Assembly (NCBI GenBank): GCA_902776985.1
Contig: CACYSD010000026.1
Coordinates: forward strand, 1 to 33,095
DNA from: UBA3839 sp902776985
Lineage (GTDB): Bacteria; Bacteroidota; Bacteroidia; Bacteroidales; Bacteroidaceae
Direction of reading: 5' to 3'
DNA: 33,095 nt
The translations under genes and the position numbers were made by a program. The notes beneath the pieces are model-generated. The model was not told where the DNA came from. It ran no database searches and saw nothing but the letters and a program-made list of their open reading frames with translations. Position 1 is the first letter of the stretch; each line of letters starts with the position of its first letter. Below, piece after piece: positions 13,130 through 22,614 of this stretch.

Positions 13130-15583
13130 ATGAAAGTAATGAAATTTGGCGGAACATCCGTAGGTTCCGTAGAAAGCATTCTGAATGTCAAGAAAATCGT
13201 GGAAGCATGCGACGAGCCAGTTATTGTCGTAGTAAGTGCCTTGGGAGGCATTACCGACAAACTGATATCAACGGCTCAGTTGGCACTGGCAGGCGATGCC
13301 TCATACCTCGACTCGTATTCCGAGATGGTGGCACGCCATCACCGCATGATTGACGCGATTATCCCTGACGCAGAAGTGCAAGTGAAATTACTGAAGAGAG
13401 TCGACTCTTTGCTCGACGATCTCAAGAGTATTTATCAAGGTGTATATCTCATCCGTGATTTGTCGGATAAGACGCACAACGCTATCGTAAGCTATGGCGA
13501 GCGCATCTCTTCGCAGATAGTTGCTGCACTCATCAACGGAGCAACTTGGCATAACGCGCTCGATTTTATACGAACAGAGCGTAAACAGCAGAAGAACATT
13601 CTTGTAACGGAGCAGACTTACAACGCCGTGCGTAGCGAGTTTCGTGAGTATATGCGCGAAGCTAAGCAGGGACGACGTCCTGTGGCATTGGTTCCAGGCT
13701 TTATCTCCACTGATGTCAACACCGGAGAGGTGACTAATCTGGGACGTGGAGGAAGTGACTATACTGCAAGTATAATCGCTGCGGCTCTCGATGCATCCGT
13801 TCTGGAAATATGGACCGATGTCGATGGTTTCATGACAGCGGATCCAAGGGTAATCAATACAGCTTACACAATCGACCGCCTTTCCTATATCGAAGCCATG
13901 GAACTTTGTAACTTCGGTGCCAAGGTTGTGTATCCGCCGACTATTTACCCCGTCTGCATCAAGAATATACCTATTATTATAAAGAACACCTTCCATCCGG
14001 AAGCTGCCGGAACTATCATCACTCAGGAAAGTGGTAACGAAAGCCGTGCCATCAAGGGTATTTCCTCTATCAACAATACCAGCCTGATAACGGTTGCCGG
14101 ACTCTCCATGGTCGGTGTGATTGGTGTGAATCAGCGCATCTTCACAGCTCTGGCTCGTGAAGGAATTAGCGTGTTCATGGTCAGTCAGGCATCGTCGGAA
14201 AACAACACCAGTATCGGTGTGCGCAACGAAGATGCAGAGAAAGCCTGCGACGTACTCAACGAAGAGTTCCAGAAGGAAATCGAAATGGGTGCGATGTTTG
14301 AGATGAGTGTGGAGAAGAACCTTGCAACAGTTGCTGTCGTAGGTGAGAACATGAAACACACTCCTGGTATTGCAGGAAAACTCTTCGGCACACTCGGACG
14401 AAACGGTATCAGCGTAATTGCATGTGCACAGGGTGCCAGCGAAACAAACATTTCGTTTGTGGTGGAAAGCCGTTTCCTGCGTAAGTCGCTCAACGTCATC
14501 CATGACAGTTTCTTCCTTTCCGAATACCAGGTGCTGAACCTCTTTATCTGTGGTGTCGGTACGGTGGGCGGCAGTCTCATTGAACAGATTGCAAGCCAGC
14601 GCGAACGACTTATGCGTGAACGTGGACTTAAGCTCAATGTGGTGGGAATTGCCAGCGGACACAACGCAATGTTTGACCGTGAGGGACTTCCCCTCGACAA
14701 TGTCCGTGAGCGTCTGAAACAGGCACCGGAGAGCAATATGCAGCGACTTCATGATGAAGTTATCGGCATGAACATTTTCAATTCTGTGTTTGTGGACTGC
14801 ACTGCAAGCAGTGATGTGGCTGCTCTTTATAACGACTTCTTCGAACATAGCATATCTGTAGTAGCTGCAAACAAAGTGGCTGCATCCAGTGATTTCAACA
14901 ACTATTCACTGTTGAAGGCAACTGCGCGTAAGCGTGGAGTCAAATTCCTCTTTGAAACCAATGTAGGTGCCGGTCTTCCTATTATCAATACTATTAACGA
15001 CCTCATCAATTCAGGTGACAAGATTCTGAAACTGGAAGCCGTACTTAGTGGTACACTGAACTTCATCTTCAATACTATTGCCGCTGATGTGCCGTTCTCC
15101 AAGACTGTGCTGATGGCTAAGGAACAGGGTTATAGCGAACCAGATCCACGTATCGACCTGAGCGGAAAGGATGTAATCCGTAAGCTGGTGATTCTCTCCC
15201 GTGAGGCTGGCTATAAACTCAACCAGGACGATGTAGAGGCTCATCTGTTTATTCCACAGGAGTTGTTCGACGGTTCAATAGACGAATTCTGGAAGCAGTT
15301 GCCAAATCTTGACGCTGACTTCGAAACACGTCGCAAGCAGCTTGATGTAGAGCATAAGCGCTGGCGCTTCGTTGCTTCTCTGGAAGACGGGAAGGCTAAA
15401 GTCGAACTTAAGGCTGTGGACTCTAAACATCCGTTCTATTCTCTTGAAGGTTCAAACAATATTATTCTTATCACTACAGAACGCTACCACGAATATCCTA
15501 TGCTCATTCAGGGTTATGGAGCTGGCGCAAGTGTCACTGCAGCCGGAGTCTTTGCGGATATTATGAGTATAGCGAATATTTAA
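13130..15583 (+). CDS. thrA: Bifunctional aspartokinase / homoserine dehydrogenase
   Basis: An 817-residue fusion controlling entry into threonine and methionine synthesis. The aspartokinase domain starts at once (MKVMKFGGTSVGS) and contains the substrate/ATP blocks NLGRGGSDYTASIIAAAL and WTDVDGFMTADPR. A pair of ACT domains (about residues 310-460, including TVAGLSMVGVIGV and ATVAVVGENM) would give allosteric threonine feedback. Homoserine dehydrogenase follows, with the NAD(P) motif CGVGTVGGSL, then AANKVA, SGTLNFIF and EPDPRIDLSGKDV. The ATG at 13130 was chosen because the promoter ends at 13091 and homology begins immediately. It is the first gene of a tight three-gene operon; the next gene begins 7 bases after the stop codon. 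Confidence 0.96.
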   Translation: MKVMKFGGTSVGSVESILNVKKIVEACDEPVIVVVSALGGITDKLISTAQLALAGDASYLDSYSEMVARHHRMIDAIIPDAEVQVKLLKRVDSLLDDLKSIYQGVYLIRDLSDKTHNAIVSYGERISSQIVAALINGATWHNALDFIRTERKQQKNILVTEQTYNAVRSEFREYMREAKQGRRPVALVPGFISTDVNTGEVTNLGRGGSDYTASIIAAALDASVLEIWTDVDGFMTADPRVINTAYTIDRLSYIEAMELCNFGAKVVYPPTIYPVCIKNIPIIIKNTFHPEAAGTIITQESGNESRAIKGISSINNTSLITVAGLSMVGVIGVNQRIFTALAREGISVFMVSQASSENNTSIGVRNEDAEKACDVLNEEFQKEIEMGAMFEMSVEKNLATVAVVGENMKHTPGIAGKLFGTLGRNGISVIACAQGASETNISFVVESRFLRKSLNVIHDSFFLSEYQVLNLFICGVGTVGGSLIEQIASQRERLMRERGLKLNVVGIASGHNAMFDREGLPLDNVRERLKQAPESNMQRLHDEVIGMNIFNSVFVDCTASSDVAALYNDFFEHSISVVAANKVAASSDFNNYSLLKATARKRGVKFLFETNVGAGLPIINTINDLINSGDKILKLEAVLSGTLNFIFNTIAADVPFSKTVLMAKEQGYSEPDPRIDLSGKDVIRKLVILSREAGYKLNQDDVEAHLFIPQELFDGSIDEFWKQLPNLDADFETRRKQLDVEHKRWRFVASLEDGKAKVELKAVDSKHPFYSLEGSNNIILITTERYHEYPMLIQGYGAGASVTAAGVFADIMSIANI

Positions 15584-15590
15584 ACGAATT

Positions 15591-16823
15591 ATGAAACATA
15601 TAATTATCCTGGGTGATGGAATGGCTGACCATCAGGTGGAAAGACTGGGAGGAAAGACTCCTCTGCAGGCTGCTGATAAACCAATGATGGATGAACTGGC
15701 ACGTAAGGGACGCTGCGGTACACTCATTACCGTACCTGAGGGATTTCCTCCAGGTTCCGAAGTTGCCAACACTGCTATTCTCGGCTATGATCTGAATAAG
15801 GTTTATGAAGGTCGCGGTCCTCTTGAGGCTGCGTCAATCGGATACGAGATGCGTGAAGACGATTTCGCAATCCGTTGCAATATCATCACACTGGAGGATG
15901 GAAAGATCATTACTCATAACGGTGGCAATCTGCAAACCAGTGATGCTGCAGTGCTGATAGACTACCTCAATGAGCATCTTGCCACAGACCGCGTGAAGTT
16001 TATCTGCGGTATTCAATATCGTCATCTGCTGGTAATCCGTGGTGGTAACAAACATATTGTTTGCAATCCTCCTCATGACCATCCTGATGAACCTTGGCGT
16101 CCTCTGCTTGTTACAGCTGAGAAAGATGCGCCAAACGACAGTGAACTGACTGCTCAGGAGACAGCAGACTTGCTCAACGACCTCATCCTGCGTTCACAGG
16201 AATTGCTAGCAAAGCATCCTTATAATGTGCAGAAAGCGCAGCATGGTGAACGTCAGGCAAACAGTATCTGGCCTTGGAGTGGTGGTTATCGTCCTTCGAT
16301 GCAGACCCTTTCCCAGCAATATCCTATGGTGCAGCAGGGTACTGTGATTTCTGCGGTTGACCTTATCCGTGGAATTGGTCATTATGCCGGATTGAAAATC
16401 GTTGAGGTGGAAGGTGCGACTGGACTTGCCGATACAAACTATGAAGGTAAGGCTCAGGCAGCTATCGATGCCCTCAAGACCGATGACTTTGTATTTGTAC
16501 ACGTGGAAGCGACGGATGAAGCAGGACATGATGGTGATTTGGATTTGAAGCTCAAAGCCATCAACTATCTTGACCAAAGGCTGATACGTCCTGTTGTAGA
16601 GTTTTCTGAAACTCTTGACGAACCGTTATGTATAGCAGTGCTTCCCGACCATCCAACTCCTGTTGAAATGCGTATCCATGTCAACGAACCAGTTCCGTTT
16701 ATCATTTATTATCAAGGCATAACTCCCGACAACGTACAGACCTATGACGAGCAAAGTTGCAAGCAAGGCTCGTTCGGACAGCTGAAACTGCAGGAGTTTA
16801 TGCAGACTTTCATGAATCTATAA
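15591..16823 (+). CDS. PGM-family phosphotransferase, probable homoserine kinase
   Basis: At 410 residues it matches the cofactor-independent phosphoglycerate mutase group found in archaea and some bacteria (ApgM type). Visible alkaline-phosphatase-superfamily metal/active-site elements are ILGDGMAD at the N-terminus, NTAILGYD with the phosphorylation-site region, VHVEATDEAGHDGD, and the C-terminal VLPDHPTP. Sequence alone would say apgM, phosphoglycerate isomerisation. Its position between thrA and thrC, with 7- and 21-base spacings, and the lack of any GHMP-type thrB in the operon argue that it phosphorylates homoserine. Members of this family acting as homoserine kinase have been reported in Bacteroides and Desulfovibrio as far as I recall. 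The assignment of activity is inference. Confidence 0.8.
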   Translation: MKHIIILGDGMADHQVERLGGKTPLQAADKPMMDELARKGRCGTLITVPEGFPPGSEVANTAILGYDLNKVYEGRGPLEAASIGYEMREDDFAIRCNIITLEDGKIITHNGGNLQTSDAAVLIDYLNEHLATDRVKFICGIQYRHLLVIRGGNKHIVCNPPHDHPDEPWRPLLVTAEKDAPNDSELTAQETADLLNDLILRSQELLAKHPYNVQKAQHGERQANSIWPWSGGYRPSMQTLSQQYPMVQQGTVISAVDLIRGIGHYAGLKIVEVEGATGLADTNYEGKAQAAIDALKTDDFVFVHVEATDEAGHDGDLDLKLKAINYLDQRLIRPVVEFSETLDEPLCIAVLPDHPTPVEMRIHVNEPVPFIIYYQGITPDNVQTYDEQSCKQGSFGQLKLQEFMQTFMNL

Positions 16824-16844
16824 GAATATCAAACACTTAATAAT

Positions 16845-18197
16845 ATGCAATTCTATAGCACAAACAACCAGGCACCGCTTGCCACTCTCGAAAAGGCTGT
16901 GGTGAAAGGTCTTGCTGAAGACCGTGGACTCTATATGCCTGAACGTATCAAATCACTTCCTCAGTCTTTCTTCGACAATATTCAGAATATGACATTCCAG
17001 GAAGTTGCCTATAACGTGGCTGATGCTTTCTTCGGCGAGGATGTTCCTGCTGAAGACCTCCGTCGCATTGTTTATGACACTCTGGCATTCGATTGTCCTG
17101 TGGTTCCTGTGAACGATAATATCTACAGCCTTGAGCTTTTCCATGGACCGACACTTGCGTTCAAGGATGTCGGTGCACGTTTCATGGCAAGACTTCTGCA
17201 ATACTTCATTAAGAAGGATAATGCAGGTAAGGGTGAAGTAAACGTTCTTGTTGCAACAAGTGGAGATACTGGTTCTGCAGTTGCAAACGGATTCCTTGGT
17301 GTTGACGGCATACATGTCTATGTGCTTTATCCAAAGGGAAAGGTGAGTCCTATACAGGAATGTCAGTTTACCACTCTCGGCAAGAACATCACTGCTGTTG
17401 AGGTTGATGGTGTGTTTGATGACTGCCAGGCTCTTGTAAAGTCTGCTTTCATGGATGCAGAACTGAACCAGCACATGCGTCTGACTTCAGCCAACAGCAT
17501 CAATGTGGCACGATTCCTGCCACAGGCATTCTATTATTTCTGGGCCTATGCCCAATTCAAGAAAATGAAGAATACTGGTAACTTGAATTCTTCATTAAGA
17601 GGCGAAGCCGACATTCTTCATTCTTCATTAGTGATTTGTGTTCCTTCAGGCAATTTCGGAAATATATGCTCAGGTCTCTTCGGCAAGCGTATGGGTCTGC
17701 CTGTTAAGCGATTCATTGCAGCCAACAATGCCAACGACATATTCTATAAGTATCTGCAGACAGGTAAGTACGAACCACGTGCTTCTGTTCAGACCATTGC
17801 CAATGCCATGGATGTAGGCGATCCTTCTAACTTCGCACGTATATATGACTTGTATGGCAAGGATGTTGACAATGTGCGCAAGGATGTCAGCGGTGCTACT
17901 TACACTGACGAACAGATAGCTGAGACAATCCGTGACGTTTACAATCGCACAAGCTATCTCTGCGATCCCCATGGTGCTTGTGGCTATCGTGCTCTGCAGG
18001 AAGGCTTGCAGCCAGACGAAACAGGAGTTTTCCTCGAGACAGCTCATCCTGCTAAGTTCAAGGACACAGTTGAACGCATCATTGGCAGCGAAGTGGAGAT
18101 TCCAGCCAAACTCGCAGCGTTCATGAAGGGAACAAAGCAAAGCGTGCCGATGACCAAGGTCTTCGCAGACTTCAAAGCTTATCTGATGAAGCAATAG
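16845..18197 (+). CDS. thrC: Threonine synthase with an in-frame repeat insertion
   Basis: This 450-residue PLP enzyme converts O-phosphohomoserine to threonine. The PLP lysine is Lys107 in GPTLAFKDVGARFM; VATSGDTGSAVA (136-147) and the phosphate-binding VPSGNFGNI (266-274) are intact. The sequence is normal for the family except for residues about 241-261 (MKNTGNLNSSLRGEADILHSS), which fall just before the strand leading into SGNFGN. The DNA for this segment (17564-17630) is built from the AATGAAGAAT/ATTCTTCATT units found in the intergenic repeat at 4995-5030. The frame is preserved, so the enzyme is likely active. It is the last gene of the thr operon. Confidence 0.94.
   Translation: MQFYSTNNQAPLATLEKAVVKGLAEDRGLYMPERIKSLPQSFFDNIQNMTFQEVAYNVADAFFGEDVPAEDLRRIVYDTLAFDCPVVPVNDNIYSLELFHGPTLAFKDVGARFMARLLQYFIKKDNAGKGEVNVLVATSGDTGSAVANGFLGVDGIHVYVLYPKGKVSPIQECQFTTLGKNITAVEVDGVFDDCQALVKSAFMDAELNQHMRLTSANSINVARFLPQAFYYFWAYAQFKKMKNTGNLNSSLRGEADILHSSLVICVPSGNFGNICSGLFGKRMGLPVKRFIAANNANDIFYKYLQTGKYEPRASVQTIANAMDVGDPSNFARIYDLYGKDVDNVRKDVSGATYTDEQIAETIRDVYNRTSYLCDPHGACGYRALQEGLQPDETGVFLETAHPAKFKDTVERIIGSEVEIPAKLAAFMKGTKQSVPMTKVFADFKAYLMKQ
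17564..17629. repeat. Intergenic-type palindromic repeat inside thrC
   Basis: AATGAAGAAT at 17564-17573 is inverted as ATTCTTCATT at 17587-17596, 17613-17622 and 17620-17629, with GGCGAAGCC at 17601-17609. It adds roughly 20 codons in frame. Confidence 0.8.
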
Positions 18198-18198
18198 T

Positions 18199-18273
18199 AG
18201 ACCCCCTCCCTTGCCGAGGAGAGTAGTTACCTCCATATGGATTGATAATGTGTTCTGCGTTTAACCCGCAGAA
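18199..18273. repeat. GC-rich intergenic segment and small hairpin after thrC
   Basis: 18199-18237 (AGACCCCCTCCCTTGCCGAGGAG...) resembles the CCCCTCC intergenic family. TTCTGCG (18253-18259) and CGCAGAA (18267-18273) form a small hairpin in the leader of the next gene. Confidence 0.5.
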
Positions 18274-18319
18274 ATACAATAATCATAAACCTCATAATAA
18301 CAAGGACTCTTTTCTTCTT

Positions 18320-20455
18320 ATGAATCTCAATCCTTTCCGCAGACGAATCACCAGCAATGCTCCGAAGACTCGCAAGCAGCAGAAGCGGGCTTCACTATGG
18401 CAGTGGATCTTCAAGTGCTTACTTGCATTAGTGGTTACTACGATAATCGTTTATGCAATGCCGCATAGAGGAAGCTTCAATTATGAATACAAAGTTGGGC
18501 GTCCTTGGCCTTATGGTGCGCTTTATGCTACAGAGAAGTTCACCATAGAGATGAGTGATTCAACATTCCATATCAAGCAGGATAGTGTGAGCAAGTCTTT
18601 CCAGCCCTACTTCGTGCTTGACGACTCAAAGGTACGGACGGTTAAGAAGCGCCTTTCTGAGCTGACTGTGGAAAGTGATTTTGAGGAAGGAACAAAGATT
18701 CCTATTGAGCAAAGTCAGCTGTTGCGTCCCTATGTTCAGCATATCCGTTCTCTGCTCGATACGGTTTATACTCATGGGATTGTCTCTCCGCAGATATACG
18801 ACAGCCTCCAGCGCAACAACACTGTGGCAATACGTGTGATTGAGGGAAACATAGCTAAGTCACGACCTCTGCGTGAAGTCTTCTCAACCACATCTGCGTA
18901 TGAGTTTATCTTGAACAACCGCCCTGACGAGTTTAAGCCAAGCGTAATTTCCAGACTGAATGTCAATACCATTCTGGAAGAAAACCTTGCCTATGATGCT
19001 ACAAAGTCCATGCTGGAGCATGAATCATTGCTAAGCGAAATGTCGTCAGGTGTGGGAATAGTGCTTGCAGGAGAGAAGATTGTAGACCGTGGAGAGAAAA
19101 TCACACCTCTGATAGCGCTGAAGCTCAGTTCCTATCGTGCTGTGATGGAGAATGCAGTTCAGAACAATGACAAGGAACGTCTGATACAAACAGGCAGGTT
19201 TGTCATAGTCCTGACGATAATCACGCTGCTGGTTTCGTTCCTTTCCATGTTCCGTCATGACTATATTGAGAACATGCGTGGAGCATTGCTGCTCTTTGCG
19301 CTGGTAACGATATTCACGGTGGTTGCGGCATTTATGATAGGACATCATTATTTCCATATCTTTGTCCTTCCTTGCTGTATGATACCGATCATAGTGCGTG
19401 TATTCCTTGACTCACGTACTGCGTTTGTGTTCCATATAGGTACAGTGCTTATCATAAGCTTGATGCTTACCTATCCTTATGAGTTCATGATTCTGCAGAT
19501 TATCACAGGTCTGCTTGCCATACAGAATCTGCGTGAACTCTCACAGCGTTCACAGATCATCCATACTGCAGCAATCATCACCTTCTTCTATATTCTTGCT
19601 TATACAGCCTACGAACTGACCATAGGTACTGAACTGCGAGATCTAGACAGAAACGTATTCATCTATTTCCTCGTCAACGGCATCCTCCTGCTCTTTGCCT
19701 ATCCGCTTCTGTGGATACTTGAGAAGAGTTTCGGATTTATCAGCGACGTGACTTTGGTGGAACTCTCGAACATCAACAACCCACTGCTGCAGCGTATGAC
19801 CGAGGTGGCACCAGGTACCTTCCAGCACTCCATGCAGGTGGCTAATCTTGCGAGTGAGGTTGCCAAGCAGATTGGCGCCAAGCCTCAGTTGGTACGTACA
19901 GCAGCCCTTTATCATGATATTGGTAAGATAGAACGCCCCGTATTCTTCACCGAGAACCAGAACGGAGCTAATCCTCACAAACATCTTACTCCTCAGAAGA
20001 GTGCAGAGGTGATTATTGCCCATGTCACCCGTGGTATTGCTCTTGCCGAGCAGAACAATCTGCCGATTGTGATTCGACGCTTCATCGCCACCCATCACGG
20101 CAAGGGCTTGGCGAAGTATTTCTATGTCACCTATTGCAATCAGCATCCCGACGAACAGGTTGACCCTGCACCATTCACTTATCCTGGACCTAATCCGGAA
20201 ACTACGGAAGAAGCCATCCTGATGATGTGTGACAGTGTTGAGGCTGCTTCTCGTTCGTTGCCGGAATATACCGAAGAGAGTATTTCCAATCTTGTGGACA
20301 GAATTATCGACACGCAGATGCAGGAAGGCTATTTCACCGAGTGTGAAATCACATTCCGCCAGATTGCCAATGCAAAACGTGTCCTTAAGGATCGTCTGAA
20401 GAATATCTATCACACCCGTATCAGCTATCCTGAGCTGGAACGTAATGAAGAGTGA
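18320..20455 (+). CDS. 7TM-HD family phosphohydrolase (PgpH-like)
   Basis: A 711-residue inner-membrane protein. After a basic start (MNLNPFRRR) and one membrane segment there is an extracytoplasmic domain of about 250 residues (7TMR-HDED type). Seven or so hydrophobic segments follow (from about GRFVIVLTIITLL to GILLLFAYPLLWIL), then a cytoplasmic HD domain with PGTFQHSMQVANLA, the metal pair His532-Asp533 in LYHDIGKIERP, and THHGKG. PgpH of Listeria, the best known member, hydrolyses cyclic di-AMP, so that is the likely substrate. ATG at 18320 is preferred; an in-frame ATG at 18242 would add 26 polar residues without family resemblance. lpxH starts 5 bases after the stop codon, suggesting co-transcription. 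Confidence 0.88.
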   Translation: MNLNPFRRRITSNAPKTRKQQKRASLWQWIFKCLLALVVTTIIVYAMPHRGSFNYEYKVGRPWPYGALYATEKFTIEMSDSTFHIKQDSVSKSFQPYFVLDDSKVRTVKKRLSELTVESDFEEGTKIPIEQSQLLRPYVQHIRSLLDTVYTHGIVSPQIYDSLQRNNTVAIRVIEGNIAKSRPLREVFSTTSAYEFILNNRPDEFKPSVISRLNVNTILEENLAYDATKSMLEHESLLSEMSSGVGIVLAGEKIVDRGEKITPLIALKLSSYRAVMENAVQNNDKERLIQTGRFVIVLTIITLLVSFLSMFRHDYIENMRGALLLFALVTIFTVVAAFMIGHHYFHIFVLPCCMIPIIVRVFLDSRTAFVFHIGTVLIISLMLTYPYEFMILQIITGLLAIQNLRELSQRSQIIHTAAIITFFYILAYTAYELTIGTELRDLDRNVFIYFLVNGILLLFAYPLLWILEKSFGFISDVTLVELSNINNPLLQRMTEVAPGTFQHSMQVANLASEVAKQIGAKPQLVRTAALYHDIGKIERPVFFTENQNGANPHKHLTPQKSAEVIIAHVTRGIALAEQNNLPIVIRRFIATHHGKGLAKYFYVTYCNQHPDEQVDPAPFTYPGPNPETTEEAILMMCDSVEAASRSLPEYTEESISNLVDRIIDTQMQEGYFTECEITFRQIANAKRVLKDRLKNIYHTRISYPELERNEE

Positions 20456-20460
20456 ACTCA

Positions 20461-21231
20461 ATGAAGAATTACTATTTTATATCTGACGCACATCTGGGCT
20501 GTCTTGCCCTTGAACACCATCGTACTCAGGAGCGCCGTCTGGTTCGTTTCCTCGACACGATTAAAAACAAGGCGGAAGCAGTATTCATGCTTGGTGACAT
20601 GTTCGATTTCTGGTTTGAATATCGCAATGTAGTCCCCAAGGGCTATACGCGTTTTCTCGGTAAGGTGTCAGAACTTACCGACCTCGGCGTCGAAGTGCAT
20701 TTCTTCGTTGGCAATCACGACATGTGGGTGTGTGATTACCTCGAAAAGGAATGTGGAGTGATTATTCATCGCACCGAATGTACAATTGAAATATGCGGAA
20801 AAGAGTTTTTCCTTGCCCACGGCCACAGGCTCGACTATAGGGATCATGACTGGAAAACGCGCCTGATGTTCAATTGCTTCGAGAGCAAATTCCTGAGAGT
20901 GCTTGCCTCAACCATCCATCCTCGATGGTTTGTCAATTTCGGACTAAACTGGGCAAAACACAGCAGGGAAAAACACTTGGAACATGGTGAGCCGAAGTAT
21001 ATGGGTGAAGACAAGGAAGGACTTGTTCTGTTCGCTAAAGACTACCTCAAGTCACATCCTACCATCAATTACTTTCTTTTCGGTCACAGACACATAGATC
21101 TTGATATATTCCTCGAACGTGATGTCCGTATGATGATTCTTGGAGAGTGGTATTCGCTCTTCACCTACGCAGTGTTCGACGGAGAGAATCTCTTCATGGA
21201 CAATTATGTGGAAGGGGAAACGGAATTGTAA
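20461..21231 (+). CDS. lpxH: UDP-2,3-diacylglucosamine diphosphatase (LpxH-type)
   Basis: A 256-residue calcineurin-like phosphoesterase with all metal motifs: FISDAHLG (Asp9, His11), MLGDMFDFW, VGNHDMW, AHGHRLDYRD and FGHRH near the C-terminus. LpxH hydrolyses UDP-2,3-diacylglucosamine to lipid X at the cytoplasmic face of the inner membrane, the fourth step of lipid A synthesis. ATG at 20461 is preferred; an in-frame GTG at 20452 overlaps the stop of the HD gene and would add three residues. Together with the LptF/G permease it confirms a Gram-negative LPS-making cell. Confidence 0.9.
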   Translation: MKNYYFISDAHLGCLALEHHRTQERRLVRFLDTIKNKAEAVFMLGDMFDFWFEYRNVVPKGYTRFLGKVSELTDLGVEVHFFVGNHDMWVCDYLEKECGVIIHRTECTIEICGKEFFLAHGHRLDYRDHDWKTRLMFNCFESKFLRVLASTIHPRWFVNFGLNWAKHSREKHLEHGEPKYMGEDKEGLVLFAKDYLKSHPTINYFLFGHRHIDLDIFLERDVRMMILGEWYSLFTYAVFDGENLFMDNYVEGETEL

Positions 21232-21252
21232 ACTCAAGAACTTAAAATAATT

Positions 21253-22536
21253 ATGAACAAACTTAAAACAGCCACACTTTGCGTACAGGCAGGGTGGCAA
21301 CCAAAGAATGGTGAAGCGCGTGTGCTTCCAATCTTTCAGAGTACAACTTTCAAGTATGACAACACAGAGGAAATGGCAGACCTCTTCGATCTGAAGAAGG
21401 AGGGCTATTTCTATACCCGTCTGCAAAATCCGACCAACGATGCTGTAGCACAGAAGATAGCTGCGCTCGAAGGAGGAGTAGGGGCAATGCTCACAAGCAG
21501 CGGTCAGGCAGCCAATTTCTATGCAGTATTCAATATCTGTGAGGCAGGTGATCACATTGTTGTTTCCAACGAAATCTATGGTGGCACCTATAACCTCTTC
21601 GGTGTCACACTCAAGAAACTCGGTATTGACTGCACCTTCGTCAGTCAGGAAGCTTCGGATGAGGAAATCAACAGCGCTTTCCGTCCCAACACCAAGGCTC
21701 TCTTCGGAGAGACTATCTCCAACCCTGGCTGCAATGTGCTCGACATCGAGCGTTTTGCACGTATAGCACACAGCCATGGAGTGCCACTTATTGTTGACAA
21801 CACATTCCCGACACCAGTCAACTGCCGTCCGTTTGAATGGGGAGCAGACATCGTCACCCATTCCACAACAAAGTACATGGACGGTCATGCCACTCAGGTA
21901 GGTGGTTGCGTGGTCGACAGCGGTAACTTCGACTGGGATGCCCATGCAGATAAGTTCCCAGGACTCACCACTCCAGATGAGTCATATCACGGACTGACTT
22001 ATACAAAGAAATTCGGTAAGCTGGCATATATGACCAAACTCGTTGCACAGCTTATGCGCGACCTTGGTTCTATTCCTTCGCCACATAACGCCTTCCTGCT
22101 CAATCTGGGTCTTGAGACACTCCACCTGCGCATGCCGCAGCATTGCAGCAATGCACAGCGCGTGGCAGAGTTCCTGCAGGCTGACCCACGTGTGGCATGG
22201 GTACACTACAGCGGTCTGCCATCAGATCCGAACTATGCCCTGGCACAGAAATATCTGCCTAATGGCTCTTGCGGTGTGCTTGCCTTTGGACTTAAGGGTG
22301 ATCGTGCAACTGCAGTGAAGTTCATGGATTCACTTAAGCTTATAGCTATTGTAACCCACGTGGCAGATGCACGTTCATGTGTGCTGCATCCAGCAAGCCA
22401 TACCCACCGTCAGCTCAGCGACGAGCAGTTGCGTGAAGCAGGCGTTGCACCCGACCTCATCCGTCTCTCCCTTGGTATTGAAGATGCCGACGACCTTATT
22501 GCCGACATCAGTCAAGCTCTTGACAAGATTGGATAA
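21253..22536 (+). CDS. metY: O-acetylhomoserine sulfhydrylase (PLP, Cys/Met metabolism family)
   Basis: A 427-residue member of the trans-sulfuration enzyme family. The PLP lysine is Lys207 in VTHSTTKYMDGHATQVGG; SSGQAAN (82-88) and VDNTFPTP (181-188) are conserved cofactor-contact blocks. Length of about 430 and the long insertion after the lysine (FDWDAHADKFPGLTTPDESYHG) separate MetY-type enzymes from the shorter cystathionine synthases and lyases. It would make homocysteine from O-acetylhomoserine and sulfide, using homoserine from ThrA. An A-rich AACTTAAAATAATT leader precedes the ATG; no consensus promoter was seen in the 21-base gap, so transcription from the lpxH side is likely. Confidence 0.92.
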   Translation: MNKLKTATLCVQAGWQPKNGEARVLPIFQSTTFKYDNTEEMADLFDLKKEGYFYTRLQNPTNDAVAQKIAALEGGVGAMLTSSGQAANFYAVFNICEAGDHIVVSNEIYGGTYNLFGVTLKKLGIDCTFVSQEASDEEINSAFRPNTKALFGETISNPGCNVLDIERFARIAHSHGVPLIVDNTFPTPVNCRPFEWGADIVTHSTTKYMDGHATQVGGCVVDSGNFDWDAHADKFPGLTTPDESYHGLTYTKKFGKLAYMTKLVAQLMRDLGSIPSPHNAFLLNLGLETLHLRMPQHCSNAQRVAEFLQADPRVAWVHYSGLPSDPNYALAQKYLPNGSCGVLAFGLKGDRATAVKFMDSLKLIAIVTHVADARSCVLHPASHTHRQLSDEQLREAGVAPDLIRLSLGIEDADDLIADISQALDKIG

Positions 22537-22550
22537 ACCCTTATAACGAC

Positions 22551-22595
22551 AAAACTCCGCCTGCTCAGTCATTGCTGAACAGGCGGAGTTTTTTG
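22551..22595. terminator. Bidirectional terminator between metY and the M6 protease gene
   Basis: AAAACTCCGCCTG (22551-22563) pairs perfectly with CAGGCGGAGTTTT (about 22580-22592), flanked by A and T runs on both sides, so it can serve both convergent genes. Confidence 0.85.
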
Positions 22596-22614
22596 TATAT
22601 GAAAGTTTTAACTC

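Noticed and set aside
13388..14848. Long 486-codon minus-strand open frame opposite thrA
   Set aside because: It is the antisense shadow of thrA; the translation is Cys/His/Ser-rich and the plus-strand product is a full ThrA.
19643..20461. 272-codon minus-strand frame opposite the HD gene
   Set aside because: Antisense shadow; the plus strand encodes intact HD motifs.
21052..21945. 297-codon minus-strand frame across lpxH and metY
   Set aside because: It spans two well-supported genes on the other strand and has no family features.
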